From NCBI RefSeq assembly GCF_025145285.1, contig NZ_CP102251.1, positions 992,001 to 1,056,000 on the forward strand: a DNA stretch of 64,000 bases, given 5' to 3'. The notes under the pieces were generated by a model. The model did no database searches. It saw nothing but the letters and a program-made list of their open reading frames with translations, and was not told the origin of the DNA. This document shows positions 16,269-26,144 of the stretch, in pieces (the first letter of the stretch is position 1; each line of letters begins with the position of its first letter). The position numbers and the translations under genes were made by a program. Origin of the DNA: Alistipes onderdonkii. Lineage in GTDB: Bacteria; Bacteroidota; Bacteroidia; Bacteroidales; Rikenellaceae.

Positions 16269-18212
16269 ATGCGAAGAATCGTTATCGTAATGATCGGGGT
16301 GCTGTGGGCGAATGCCATGGCGGCAAAATCCTTCGAATTAAAATCTCCGTCCGGGGAGGTCTCCGTCACCGTCGACATCGGGGAACAAATACGTTATTCG
16401 GTTTACGGAGGCGGCAAGCCGCTCCTGACGGACAGTTCGCTGGCGCTTTGCCTGCGGGAGGGCACCTTGGGCGAGAAGCCGCACCTCACCGGTCATAAGG
16501 CAAGCCCTGTAAACCGTACCTTCCGCCCCGTCGTGGCATTCAAGTTCGAAGAGATCCGCGACCGGTGCAACATGCTCCGCCTCGACTTCCGGGGTGGCTG
16601 GGCCGTGGAATTCCGTGCCTACGACGACGGCATGGCATACCGCTTCGTCACCGCCCTCGGGCACGACATCGAGGTGCTTTCCGAAAAGGTGGCCATCCGC
16701 TTCCCGAATGACTACACCGCAGTGGTGCAGCAGCCGGGCGGTTTCAAGACCGCTTATGAAGAGCCGTACAGCCTCATCGAGACCAACGGGTGGAAACCGG
16801 GCGATCCGATGTCCGTCCTGCCTGTGCTTATCGACACTCGGCAGGGCTACAAACTCCTGCTGAGCGAATCGGCGCTGTCCGACTACCCCTGCATGTTCCT
16901 CGAAGGGGACGGCGCCAACGGCATGAAGGGCACCTTCCCGAAGGTTCCCCTGGCCTATGAAGAGTCGGGCGACAGGAGCATGCGCATCCTGCAGGAAGCC
17001 GATTACATCGCCCGTACAAAAGGCACGCGGGCATTTCCCTGGCGCTATTTCGTCATTGCGAAAGACGACGGACAGCTCATCGAGAATACGATGACCGCAC
17101 GCCTCGCCGAACAGCAGGCCATCGCCGATACCTCGTGGATCGAGCCCGGGCAGGTCAGCTGGGAATTCTGGAACGCCGCATCGCCCTACGGCCCCGACGT
17201 GGATTTCGTCGCCGGATTCAACACGGCGACTTACAAATACTACATCGACTTCGCCGCCGAGTACGGCATCCCGTACATCATCATGGACGAAGGCTGGGCC
17301 CGCAGCACCCGCGACCCCTACACCCCCAACCCGGCCGTCGACGTGCACGAACTTATCCGTTACGGCAGGGAGAAAGGCGTGGGCATCATCCTGTGGATGA
17401 CATGGCTCGTCGTCGAAAACCATTTCGAAATGTTCGAAGAACTGAGCAAATGGGGCGTCAAAGGCGTGAAGATCGACTTCATGGATCGCAGCGACCAGTG
17501 GATGGTCAACTACTACGAACGGGTGGCGGCCGAAGCGGCCCGGCACAAGATGGTCGTCGCGTTCCACGGCTCGTTCAAACCCGCCGGGCTGGAATACAAA
17601 TACCCGAATATGCTGGCCTACGAAGGCGTACGGGGCATGGAGAACATGGGCGGCTGCACCCCGGCCAATTCGGTCTGGTTCCCGTTCATCCGCAACGCCG
17701 TCGGCCCGATGGACTATACGCCCGGCGCCATGCTCAGCATGCAGCCCGAATCGTACTGCGGCAACCGGCCCAATGCAGCCAGCATCGGCACGCGCGCCTA
17801 CCAGATGGCACTCTTCGTCTTGTTCGAGACCGGATTGCAGATGCTGGCCGACAACCCGACCCTCTATTACCGCAACGATGAATGTACGCGGTTCATCAGC
17901 CGGGTACCCGTCACATGGGATGAAACCCGAGCACTGAAAGCCGTCGCCGGAAAATTTGCCGTCGTCGCCAAACGGAAAGGCGACAAATGGTATGTCGGCG
18001 CCATAAACGGCAGCAACGAGGGAATCGAACTCGAAATTCCGCTCGACTTCCTCACGCCGGGCAAAAACTATACGATGACCGGCTTCGAAGACGGAATCAA
18101 CGCATTCCGGCAGGCGATGGATTACCGCAAAACGCAGCGCAGGGTCGACAGCACAGGGAAAGCCACCCTGAAGATAGCCCGCAACGGCGGCTGGGCGGCG
18201 GTGATCGAGTAA
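16269..18212 (+). CDS. GH97 family glycosidase, probably retaining alpha-galactosidase type
   Basis: Secreted glycoside hydrolase, 647 aa, close to SusB length. The first about 18 residues form a signal peptide (IVIVMIGVLWANAMA). The N-terminal beta-super-sandwich domain covers about 25-290, the TIM barrel about 295-560, and the C-terminal beta-sandwich the rest. The barrel carries IDFMDRSDQ with Asp403; in the retaining BT1871-type GH97 enzymes the nucleophile is an Asp at this position, whereas inverting SusB has Gly, so a retaining alpha-galactosidase-like activity is the better guess. The segment LAYEGVRGMEN carries the conserved calcium/catalytic Glu region. It is a single gene between a divergent GH78 and its own terminator. 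Substrate remains uncertain. Confidence 0.9.
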   Translation: MRRIVIVMIGVLWANAMAAKSFELKSPSGEVSVTVDIGEQIRYSVYGGGKPLLTDSSLALCLREGTLGEKPHLTGHKASPVNRTFRPVVAFKFEEIRDRCNMLRLDFRGGWAVEFRAYDDGMAYRFVTALGHDIEVLSEKVAIRFPNDYTAVVQQPGGFKTAYEEPYSLIETNGWKPGDPMSVLPVLIDTRQGYKLLLSESALSDYPCMFLEGDGANGMKGTFPKVPLAYEESGDRSMRILQEADYIARTKGTRAFPWRYFVIAKDDGQLIENTMTARLAEQQAIADTSWIEPGQVSWEFWNAASPYGPDVDFVAGFNTATYKYYIDFAAEYGIPYIIMDEGWARSTRDPYTPNPAVDVHELIRYGREKGVGIILWMTWLVVENHFEMFEELSKWGVKGVKIDFMDRSDQWMVNYYERVAAEAARHKMVVAFHGSFKPAGLEYKYPNMLAYEGVRGMENMGGCTPANSVWFPFIRNAVGPMDYTPGAMLSMQPESYCGNRPNAASIGTRAYQMALFVLFETGLQMLADNPTLYYRNDECTRFISRVPVTWDETRALKAVAGKFAVVAKRKGDKWYVGAINGSNEGIELEIPLDFLTPGKNYTMTGFEDGINAFRQAMDYRKTQRRVDSTGKATLKIARNGGWAAVIE

Positions 18213-18232
18213 TCCTCCCGCCCGGCTTGTTC

Positions 18233-18271
18233 ATCCCCGGGAGTTTTGAATGCTCCCGGGGATAATTTTTT
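18233..18271 (+). terminator. Rho-independent terminator of the GH97 gene
   Basis: An 11-bp perfect stem (18233-18243 with 18253-18263) around a 9-base loop is followed by AA and six T. It starts 20 bases after the GH97 stop codon. Confidence 0.9.
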
Positions 18272-18432
18272 CCGCCCCCCCGGTACGAACTGCGCAAACC
18301 GGCACATGCCTGCAAACAGGTGCATCCGGAAGCAAACCGGAGCCGACACACGCAAACGAACGTCAACCAGCACGAACCTTCACAATGGATACGGGCCGGA
18401 ACCCCGGCTCGGCAAACGGCTGTGCAGCGATC

Positions 18433-18465
18433 AAAAAAGCCGGCCGCGGGGAATCCGCGGCCGGC
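18433..18465 (-). terminator. Rho-independent terminator of the first SusC/SusD operon
   Basis: An 11-bp perfect GC stem (18439-18449 with 18455-18465), loop of five, runs on the minus strand into six T. It sits 24 bases past the end of the last gene of the operon. Nothing else is recognised between this and the GH97 terminator. Confidence 0.9.
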
Positions 18466-18489
18466 ATCCGGAGGCCCGGCGAAAGAAGC

Positions 18490-19176
18490 CTATTCCAGCT
18501 TCACCCGATCGGGCACAGACCTGAAGACATCCACGCATAGCGTATCGGGCCTGTAGAGCGTAGTATATTCCACAGCCGTAGCCATGTCGTAATCCTCGAG
18601 CACCGTCTTTTTCTCCTCGACGGGAACCAGTTTTTCCACGACGGCATGCTGCTTGTCGGTATATACCACCTCGGTCGCATAGGGGCCCTGCGTCGCGTCG
18701 ATATCCCACCATTCGATGACGGCCTGACCGTCCTGTAGGGTAAACGACTTTACCAGGCGGTTCGTGAGCGATGCCTTGTATTGTTCGCCGTAACTTTTAC
18801 CCGTCACATTGACCGGAATGGAGCGGTTGCCCTCGGCATCATAAGTGTAGATGTCGAAATTGTAGGAATTTTCAGGCAGTGCGATTTCCCGCCGAACCCG
18901 GAACGGGCCGCCGGACATATCCACCGGCACTTCGACATATTCGCTGCCGAGCCCCCAGTAAACACGGCAGCTCACGATCTTGGGATCCGATTTGCAGAGT
19001 CCCTCCACGACGACCCGTCCGTCACCGGTATACACGATCGCCTCCTCGATTTTACCGGGATAGACGATCTCCTCGTCGCCGGAGATCTTCTTGTATTCAT
19101 CCATATCCGTGCAGGCCAACATCCCGCATGCGATGCAGCCCGACAGCAAAACGGATATCACAGTATTCTTTTTCAT
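18490..19176 (-). CDS. DUF4998 domain surface lipoprotein
   Basis: A 228-aa lipoprotein (lipobox MLAC, Cys22, followed by acidic residues, as in surface-exposed Bacteroidota lipoproteins). The start at 19176 is preferred to the in-frame ATG nine bases upstream because MKKNT is a better signal-peptide n-region. The body matches the DUF4998 family: EEIVYPGKIEEAIVYTGDGR near the start, then VVEGLCKSDPKIVSCRVYWG. DUF4998 proteins usually sit last in SusC-SusD-DUF5000 cassettes, as here, and are thought to assist glycan binding at the cell surface. The molecular function is unknown. Confidence 0.85.
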   Translation of the reverse strand: MKKNTVISVLLSGCIACGMLACTDMDEYKKISGDEEIVYPGKIEEAIVYTGDGRVVVEGLCKSDPKIVSCRVYWGLGSEYVEVPVDMSGGPFRVRREIALPENSYNFDIYTYDAEGNRSIPVNVTGKSYGEQYKASLTNRLVKSFTLQDGQAVIEWWDIDATQGPYATEVVYTDKQHAVVEKLVPVEEKKTVLEDYDMATAVEYTTLYRPDTLCVDVFRSVPDRVKLE

Positions 19177-19220
19177 GTCAATCACATTGTTAGATAATAA
19201 TTACCGGTTTCATTGGGATT

Positions 19221-20447
19221 TCACCTCGGGTCGCCGAAGAGGTCGATCTCCTCGATGCCGAATTTCGTCGTGCCGTCCCAGCTTTCCAGGTTCCGGATTC
19301 GCACATACCGGACTTTCGGAATGTCCTCGCTGACCGGGAAGAGGAAATCGAACCCGGCGACCGCCGTATCGAAATCCTCCTGCGACTGCTGCCCATAGGG
19401 CAGCTGCGAGGGTTTTTTGTTTTCGAAGGTCGCCAGCTTGATCCAGCTGTCGAGGCTACCGTCCGGGTCGGGGCTCATCGTACCCCATATCTCGAAGCGC
19501 CGCATATGCTCGCCCGTATAGAATAGACGATCACCCGCACCGCTGCCGTACGACATTTCATATCCCCAATTGAAGAGCGTAAGACGGCTCAGCCTGGAGG
19601 GCGTGCCGATATCGAACGTACTGATCTGGGGTTTGCCCGCATTCTCCCCGATCGGCGTGGCAATCAGCCAGCGTTCATGGTTGGTGTAGGTGTAAATGTT
19701 GTTCCACATACGATCCATCTCCAGCCACCCGGGCTGCTCGGCCGTCGCATCGCCCGGCAGGTTATAGGCCTTGAACTTGGACTTGTCGAGCATCCGTTCG
19801 AAGAGGGGCTTGACCGTGGTGTAAAGCGTATCGGTGTAATTCAGGAAACGGTCGCGCACCGTAAACCGGAATTCGTATTCCAGCGTATCCAGCCCGCGTT
19901 TGGCGAATTCGATAGTAGGGCTGCTCGTCTCGTAACCCTCGACGTTCTGCCAGTTGCCGAGCGAATCCTTACGCATAATCTCGATGGCGACGGTCTCCCG
20001 CGCCGGATTCTCGGCCTTGACATGGACACCCGAAAAATCGTTCGACACGACCATGCTCCGCCGCACGTCCCAGATCGGGTTCTCCTGCGGCTGCACCTGT
20101 ACGGTCACCGGGTCAGAGGCGACCTCGCTTCGGTTGACCGCATAGACCTGCACGTCGTGGACATTCGTGTCCCCAAAACCGTCCAGAGTCATCGTATTGG
20201 TGTAATACGAGGCCTTGATCTCGCGCATCGCGCCCGAGTTGAGCCGGTACACCGCCTTGACATAGAGCAAATTCGGGTCTCCGGGCAATGTATAGGTCAG
20301 TTTTACCTTGCCCGGCAGGCTCTCGACCCCGACGTTGGAAACCTGGCCGGGAGGGGTCGAGTCGTGCCCCATCGGTTCCAGCCGGTCTTCCTTGCAACCC
20401 ATAAACAGGATTGCCAAAAGTATAATTCCAAAGATATTCGTTTTCAT
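19221..20447 (-). CDS. DUF4959/DUF5126/DUF5000 domain surface lipoprotein (probable glycan-binding protein)
   Basis: A 408-aa lipoprotein, lipobox FMGC (Cys18) followed by KEDR. The start at 20447 follows from the signal peptide MKTNIFGIILLAILFMGC; an upstream in-frame codon inside the SusD gene was rejected. A Fn3-like DUF4959 domain occupies about 25-125 (STPPGQVSNVGVESLPGKVK), a DUF5126 region about 125-235, and a C-terminal discoidin-like DUF5000 domain the rest (RYVRIRNLESWDGTTKFGIEEIDLFG). It overlaps neither neighbour's body but starts 26 bases before the SusD stop region, so the genes are one transcript. It most likely binds glycan next to the SusCD complex. Confidence 0.87.
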   Translation of the reverse strand: MKTNIFGIILLAILFMGCKEDRLEPMGHDSTPPGQVSNVGVESLPGKVKLTYTLPGDPNLLYVKAVYRLNSGAMREIKASYYTNTMTLDGFGDTNVHDVQVYAVNRSEVASDPVTVQVQPQENPIWDVRRSMVVSNDFSGVHVKAENPARETVAIEIMRKDSLGNWQNVEGYETSSPTIEFAKRGLDTLEYEFRFTVRDRFLNYTDTLYTTVKPLFERMLDKSKFKAYNLPGDATAEQPGWLEMDRMWNNIYTYTNHERWLIATPIGENAGKPQISTFDIGTPSRLSRLTLFNWGYEMSYGSGAGDRLFYTGEHMRRFEIWGTMSPDPDGSLDSWIKLATFENKKPSQLPYGQQSQEDFDTAVAGFDFLFPVSEDIPKVRYVRIRNLESWDGTTKFGIEEIDLFGDPR

Positions 20448-20473
20448 ACTGTTTAATCGATTTTCCCAGACAA

Positions 20474-22417
20474 TTACCACCCCGGATTCTGAACCAGGTT
20501 GCTGTTCACATTCATTTCGCTGTTCGGAATCGGATTGAAATAATCACGCGGTGCCACGAACGACCGGTTGTAAATCGTCCTCACCTGGTAGTATGCCGCC
20601 GCATCGGACTGCGAAACGTCCCACCCCGAGATCGGCTGATTGAAATAATCGGGCGCAAGTTTCCAACGCAATATGTCCCAGTAACGGTGACCTTCGAGCG
20701 CCAGTTCGATCAGCCGCTCGCGCCGGATGATCTCACGCATGCCCTCCTTGGTATCGGGCTTGGCCGGGTTCTTGGAATACTTCTTCCACGAATCCTCGAC
20801 CGTACCCAACCCGGCTCGCTTCCGGATCTCGTTCAGGTAGTGGTGTACGTCCGAAACGGGGCCTTCGGCCTCGTTGAGCGCCTCGACGTACATCAGGTAG
20901 ACCTCCGCAAGGCGGATTTCCGGCCATGCATATTCCACTACCCCGGTTGTCGTATTACCGAAACCCGACTCCCAGTGGACGAGTTTTTTGGTGAAATAAC
21001 CGGTCGAAGAGGTCGCCCCCTGCACTTGTCCGGCTCCCAGTTGCCCTTTCTTGGCCTGCAACACGTATGTATCGACGTCTGAACGCGAGGGATGATACTC
21101 CATGATCCATTTTCCCCCGTCGAACCCGATGTCGGCATAGAAGCGGTTCTCACGGTCGAAGTTGATACGCGCCGACGTATACCCCTCCTGGAAATTATAC
21201 CGCTCGTCGGCCGTCGCCACGCGCAGCTCGTTGATTTCCGAAAAGTCGAGCGTCTTGTCCTCGTCGATGGGCACACCGTTCTTCGAATAAAACTCCTTGA
21301 CGACGGCCAGGGTCGGCGCCACACAACCGCGTACGGTATTGATGTTCATCCCGGCGTCGAGCAGCGGCATACATCCCTGCTGGAGCATTGCCCCGGCGCG
21401 GCCGCGGCCACCGGAACGTCCCCATACAACCTCGTCGTTCCACCGTTCGCACACTGCCTGGCGAATGCTCAACTGGGTCTTAGTCGTCTCGGAGATTTCG
21501 AACGGGGCGTCATCGTAATAGAAGAGCTCGTGCCCTGCACCTTCGGCGCTTTCGATCGCCTCCTTCGCGGCATCTGCCGCCAAAGCCCACTTGCCGGCAT
21601 CGTATTCGGAATTGAAAAGCAGTACGCCGTCGTTATCCCGGAAATTGGAGAAATCGCTGTTGCCGTTGAAGAGCGGACTGGCCGCCAGCAACAACACCTG
21701 CGCCTTAACCGCCCGGTTGATCGGCTTGGTGATGCGTCCCAGCTCGGACTGCCGGTTGGATATCACGGCGGGCAGGCCCGGGTTACATTCGTCGAGCAGG
21801 CCGACGATATACTTCACGCAATCGTCGAACGGCTGGCGCTTCACCTGCACCGCCTCGGGCGATGCCGACACCGGCAGGTTTTTGTCGACGATCGGGATCG
21901 GGCCGTACGTGCGCAGCAGATAGTAATGATAATAGGCTTTCAGGAACTTGGCCTCGGCGATCCAGCGTGCACGCTTGTCCACCGTCAGGTCGGCCACCTT
22001 CGAGGTATCCTCGATGTTTTCGAGGAATGTATTGCAGTCACGGATCCCCATGAACAGCGAAAAGGCATAATCGCTACCCTTCCACCAGTCCGGCTGCGAC
22101 CTGTCGGCACTGCGCACGCCCTTGGCGATATAATCCCAGGCGGGCGAAGGCACGTGGTTAGGCATATTCAGCCATATCTCATCGCCGGCCGTCATGCCGA
22201 TATTGCCCGACGGCTCACCGGTGCCCGGCAAGTAAGAGTAACACGTAAACAGGTATTTCTCCGCCTCCATCGCATTCGAAAAGGCATGGTCGATGACGGC
22301 GACATTGTCGGGTACGATATCCAGGAAGCTGTTGCACGATGCGGACAACAAAGCGCAGCATGCGACCCAGCCTCCGATCTTTATTTTCCTCCAAACGGGA
22401 AACTTGTATTTTTTCAT
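20474..22417 (-). CDS. RagB/SusD family nutrient uptake outer-membrane lipoprotein
   Basis: Surface lipoprotein of 647 aa that caps the SusC channel and captures oligosaccharide. The chosen start at 22417 gives a signal peptide ending in SASC (Cys28). SusD hallmarks are the N-terminal NSFLDIVPDN, the TPR-containing SusD-like region (ARWIAEAKFLKAYYHYYLL), and the C-terminal family block from about 330 with RLAEVYLMYVEALNE and RRERLIELALEGHRYWDILRW. It is somewhat longer than typical SusD (about 550). It lies 25 bases downstream of its SusC partner. The ligand cannot be predicted. Confidence 0.93.
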   Translation of the reverse strand: MKKYKFPVWRKIKIGGWVACCALLSASCNSFLDIVPDNVAVIDHAFSNAMEAEKYLFTCYSYLPGTGEPSGNIGMTAGDEIWLNMPNHVPSPAWDYIAKGVRSADRSQPDWWKGSDYAFSLFMGIRDCNTFLENIEDTSKVADLTVDKRARWIAEAKFLKAYYHYYLLRTYGPIPIVDKNLPVSASPEAVQVKRQPFDDCVKYIVGLLDECNPGLPAVISNRQSELGRITKPINRAVKAQVLLLAASPLFNGNSDFSNFRDNDGVLLFNSEYDAGKWALAADAAKEAIESAEGAGHELFYYDDAPFEISETTKTQLSIRQAVCERWNDEVVWGRSGGRGRAGAMLQQGCMPLLDAGMNINTVRGCVAPTLAVVKEFYSKNGVPIDEDKTLDFSEINELRVATADERYNFQEGYTSARINFDRENRFYADIGFDGGKWIMEYHPSRSDVDTYVLQAKKGQLGAGQVQGATSSTGYFTKKLVHWESGFGNTTTGVVEYAWPEIRLAEVYLMYVEALNEAEGPVSDVHHYLNEIRKRAGLGTVEDSWKKYSKNPAKPDTKEGMREIIRRERLIELALEGHRYWDILRWKLAPDYFNQPISGWDVSQSDAAAYYQVRTIYNRSFVAPRDYFNPIPNSEMNVNSNLVQNPGW

Positions 22418-22442
22418 AGTTCGCTCAGTTTTAAATTCCCAT

Positions 22443-25400
22443 TTATAATCCGATAGAAAGGCCGATATTGAATACGCGTTGCAACGGGTATCCCAGGCCG
22501 TTGGCGCCCATTTCGGGATCCCACAACTTGAAATTGCTGATGACAAAGAGGTTCGATGCGTTCACATAGACGCGCAGCTTGGTCATACCGATCTTGCGGG
22601 CGGCCTTTTCCGGCAGGTTGTAACCGAGTTCCAGAGACTTGAGGCGCAACATCGCGCCGTTACGCATCCACCATGTCGAGACCTGCGTGTTGTTCTCGTT
22701 GGCGCGGTCGCTCAGACGCGGCCAGAAAGCGTAAAGGTTACGGTTGTCCTCCGACCAGTGGTCGTTCGCGACCACGCGCAGCAGGCCGTTCTGATTGCCG
22801 GGCTGATCGGTCTTCATCACGAACGGCGAAATGGCCCCGGCATCGATGAAGATCGATGAACGGGCGGATCCCTGGAAGAAAAGGCTCAGGTCAAAATTCT
22901 TGTAGCCGATCGTACCGCCGAAACCATAGTTGATCTCGGGTGTCGTGGGGAAACCGATGGGAATCTTGTCGGCCTCCGTGATCTGCCCGTCGCCGTTGAT
23001 GTCACGGTACTTGATGTCACCGGCAGCCACCGGGATATCCCCGAATTTCTGCGACGGCGAGTTGGCAACCTCCTCGTCATCGACGAAAAGGCGTTCGGCC
23101 ACGTAGCCCCAGGTCTGGGCGAAGGGATAGCCCAAGCGCGAACGGTAGTATTCGTTGGCGGGATAATTGGGCTCGTCATACACTGTGATCTCGTTGGTAG
23201 CATAGGTAAAATTCCCGCGCAGCGTCGTCCAAAGGCCGCTCCGGAAGAACTTGTTGTAATCGACCGACACATCGACGCCGTGCGACTTGGCCTTGCCCGT
23301 ATTGGCTTTCACCTTCGCCGACAAACCCATCGTCGCAGGAATATAGGTGCGATCCAGCAGGATGTTGGAACGTTCCTGCCAGTAAGGCTCGACGATGATA
23401 TTCACACCACCGATCTTCATATCCAAACCGAGGTTCAACTGGCGCGACTCTTCCCAGCCGATGTCGTAATTAGCGTAACGCGTCGTTTCCACACCGGGAC
23501 GCCCGTAGAGGAAGTTCTCGCCGAAGACCTGCGAGCGGTCGCCCGTCTGGTTCAGGTTCACGTTCGAAAGGTAGAAGAAACGGTCGTTCACATCGCCGAT
23601 CTGGTCGTTACCGATCAAACCGTAGGAAACACGCAGTTTCATGTCGGAGATGACCTTCTTGAGCGGGGCGAAGAATTTTTCGTTGGAGACGACCCAACCG
23701 CCGCCGATCGAGGGGAAGAAACCCCACCGCTTGTTGCTCGAAAAACGCTCGGAGCCGTTGTAACCGAAGTTAAACTCCAGCAGGTAGCGGGAGTCGAAGC
23801 CGTAAGTGAAACGCCCCGAGAGCCCCAGGTTGCGCGACGGCAGCGACCCTTCGAGCGTGCCGGCATTACCGACAATCGAATGGCGGATCGTCCCGATGAG
23901 CATACCCGTCACCTGGTGCTTGTCGGCGAAGGTGCGGTCGTAATTGATGACGGCTTCGCCGTAATAGGCCGTGCTGACCTTCTTTTCGCCTTCGTTGTAA
24001 TTGAGGTATTCGGTACCCGGCGTCCCGATCGAAGCGTTCCCGCCATCGTTGAACGGGGTCAGCACGACGCCCTGCGACGTGAGGTCTGCCTTGTAATAGA
24101 AAGGATTGTACTGGCGGGTAGTCGAGAAGAAGGAGTACCGCTGGGTATATCCCATGGCGCGTGCCGTAAGTCCGGGCACCCAGAACCCGAAGTCCTGCTT
24201 GAACTCGATCTGGGCATTGATGGTCGAGGCATTGTTAACCTGGTAGCCCGAAACCATCTGCGCATAGGGGTTCGTGTAAAGCTGGCCCGTCGAATTGGGG
24301 GTCAGCGCGCTGCCGAACATCGGGTGCGTGGTCGTCGGCGAATAGCTCTGCGGATAGACGGCCGGGAAGGCCACCGGGTTGGCGGCCATGGCTGAATTGA
24401 AGATTTTTTCACCTCCGCCGATCGGGCCGTGATAGTCGTCGAACTGCGCATAGACGCGCACTGTCGCCACCGTGGTTTTGGTCAGCTGCAAATCCGTATT
24501 CGAACGGATCGAATAGTTCTTCAGGCTGATGTTATTCTTGAAATCGTTTCCGTTGTCGTTCCGCAACACACCGTTGTCGATGTTGAACGTACCGGCCAGG
24601 TAGAAGCGTGCGACACGCCCGCCGCCCGAGATATTCGCATTGAACCGCTGGTTCATGGTCGAGGGTTTGATCAGCTGGTCGATCCAGTCGTTGTTCGGGT
24701 AGAGCACCGGGTTGTCCCCACGGCGGGTATGTTCGATCTTATCCTTCGAATAGGTCAGCGGCGACTGCGGGTTACGCGTCAGCACGGCCTCGTTGGCCAG
24801 TTGCATGTAGGTAATGTTGTCGGCGAAACGGAAATTGCGGGTATTGGTCGAAATGGAGTTCTCGGCGCGGAAGTTGAACTGCGTCTTCCCCTCGCGGCCG
24901 CTCTTGGTATTGACCAGCACCACGCCGTTGGCACCCCGGGCACCGTAAACCGCCGAGGCCGTTGCATCCTTCAGCACCGAGAAGTCGGCGATGTCGTCCG
25001 GCTGGAGACGGGCCAGGTCGGTCGATGACGATTCGATGCCGTCGATCAGGATCAGCGGATTGACCTTACCGGCACCGAACGAACCTACGCCACGAATGAA
25101 GAACTCGGCATTGTCCTGCCCGGGTTCACCGCTGCGCTGATAGGAGATCATACCGGCGACCTGACCGCCGATCATCGTCGTAAGGTTGCTCGTCGGGCCT
25201 TTCAGCTCCGAAGGCTTGACCGTGGCGATGGCACTGACGAGACTCTCCTTCTTCTGGGTGCCGAAGCCTACAACCACGACATCCTCCATCTCCTGTGCAG
25301 CCGTTTTGAGCATAATGGAAAGGATACGGCGGTCTCCGACGACCAGTTCCTGGGGTTCGTAGCCCAGGAACGAGAATGCGAGCACGGAATTCTGGTCGGG

Positions 25401-25751
25401 AACATGGATCGAAAACTCACCGTTACTGTTCGAAACGGTGCCGTTGGCCGGGTTCGCCTTCTCGACAACGGTCACACCAGAAACCGGGTTGCCGTCTTCA
25501 TCCACGACCGAGCCCGAAATGGGAAACCCCTTTTGCGGGGAAGGTGCATTTGCGAAACCCGCACCGGAAATGTCGGGAAGCGGGTTTGCAGACATTTTTT
25601 CAAACGGGGTGGCGGCCGCGAACGCAGCGGTCAGGCCAAAAGCGAACGAGGCAAGCAATAGGAGTGCCCGTTTGCCCCAGGCACAATCTGCCGGGCGGAA
25701 AATCATACCAATATTCGTAAACCTTTCACCATAAATGCGATTTTTAAACAT
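22443..25751 (-). CDS. SusC/RagA family TonB-linked outer-membrane transporter
   Basis: TonB-dependent importer of 1102 aa for SusD-captured glycans. The N-terminus is long before a hydrophobic signal segment (ALLLLASFAFGLTAAFAA, about residues 29-46); an in-frame ATG 45 bases inside (25706) would shorten this n-region and is an alternative start. A carboxypeptidase-D regulatory-like domain follows (about 77-160, GSVVDEDGNPVSGVTVVEK), then the plug with MEDVVVVGFGTQKKESLVSA and SVLKDATASAVYGARGANGV, then the beta-barrel. The SusC-type signature before the plug supports family assignment. It is the first gene of a four-gene minus-strand operon ending at 18490. Confidence 0.94.
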   Translation of the reverse strand: MFKNRIYGERFTNIGMIFRPADCAWGKRALLLLASFAFGLTAAFAAATPFEKMSANPLPDISGAGFANAPSPQKGFPISGSVVDEDGNPVSGVTVVEKANPANGTVSNSNGEFSIHVPDQNSVLAFSFLGYEPQELVVGDRRILSIMLKTAAQEMEDVVVVGFGTQKKESLVSAIATVKPSELKGPTSNLTTMIGGQVAGMISYQRSGEPGQDNAEFFIRGVGSFGAGKVNPLILIDGIESSSTDLARLQPDDIADFSVLKDATASAVYGARGANGVVLVNTKSGREGKTQFNFRAENSISTNTRNFRFADNITYMQLANEAVLTRNPQSPLTYSKDKIEHTRRGDNPVLYPNNDWIDQLIKPSTMNQRFNANISGGGRVARFYLAGTFNIDNGVLRNDNGNDFKNNISLKNYSIRSNTDLQLTKTTVATVRVYAQFDDYHGPIGGGEKIFNSAMAANPVAFPAVYPQSYSPTTTHPMFGSALTPNSTGQLYTNPYAQMVSGYQVNNASTINAQIEFKQDFGFWVPGLTARAMGYTQRYSFFSTTRQYNPFYYKADLTSQGVVLTPFNDGGNASIGTPGTEYLNYNEGEKKVSTAYYGEAVINYDRTFADKHQVTGMLIGTIRHSIVGNAGTLEGSLPSRNLGLSGRFTYGFDSRYLLEFNFGYNGSERFSSNKRWGFFPSIGGGWVVSNEKFFAPLKKVISDMKLRVSYGLIGNDQIGDVNDRFFYLSNVNLNQTGDRSQVFGENFLYGRPGVETTRYANYDIGWEESRQLNLGLDMKIGGVNIIVEPYWQERSNILLDRTYIPATMGLSAKVKANTGKAKSHGVDVSVDYNKFFRSGLWTTLRGNFTYATNEITVYDEPNYPANEYYRSRLGYPFAQTWGYVAERLFVDDEEVANSPSQKFGDIPVAAGDIKYRDINGDGQITEADKIPIGFPTTPEINYGFGGTIGYKNFDLSLFFQGSARSSIFIDAGAISPFVMKTDQPGNQNGLLRVVANDHWSEDNRNLYAFWPRLSDRANENNTQVSTWWMRNGAMLRLKSLELGYNLPEKAARKIGMTKLRVYVNASNLFVISNFKLWDPEMGANGLGYPLQRVFNIGLSIGL

Positions 25752-25890
25752 AACATTGATAAGGGTTAGTAATTAAATAGGTTAGTTGTAAAACAGACAG
25801 ACACAACCGGGAACGCTTCCGGGAACAAAGCTTATTATAATAGGTAATAGGTCATAGGCATCTGATTTTAAAGTAGTTGGTTGTTGTATA

Positions 25891-25898
25891 CAAAATTA
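25891..25898 (-). promoter_or_regulatory. Candidate -7 box for the first SusC operon
   Basis: On the minus strand the octamer is TAATTTTG, a full match to TAnnTTTG, giving a leader of roughly 135 bases before the SusC start. A TTTG exists further upstream but at a spacing (28) longer than the usual 19-21. Confidence 0.4.
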
Positions 25899-26033
25899 AA
25901 TCCAAATGCCCGGCGGCCACGCAGGTCAAATGATCGTAATGAATAAGAAAATGATATTTTAAAAAGGCGCGCGAATATCAATTTACTATAAGTTAATCCC
26001 AAATTCTATGCTATCCATAATGGATTTAGCCTC

Positions 26034-26041
26034 TAAATTTG
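26034..26041 (+). promoter_or_regulatory. Candidate -7 box for the M6 metalloprotease gene
   Basis: TAAATTTG matches TAnnTTTG, 103 bases before the ATG at 26145. No good -33 element was found at the normal distance. Confidence 0.35.
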
Positions 26042-26144
26042 CCTCAGACCAACGGAGCGCTGCCGGACAGCCGTCGGATTCCCCCGACGGCATGACGATT
26101 TATCGTCCCACCTCATTTCAGATTCACCCAAACTATCAACCAAC

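Larger units (their letters stand above)
25752..26144. other. AT-rich intergenic region between divergent SusC and M6 peptidase genes
   Basis: 393 bases without a gene. It is clearly richer in A and T than the coding DNA around it and carries one TAnnTTTG-type -7 box in each direction (listed separately). No RNA gene, riboswitch-like fold or attachment site could be supported by eye. Confidence 0.7.
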
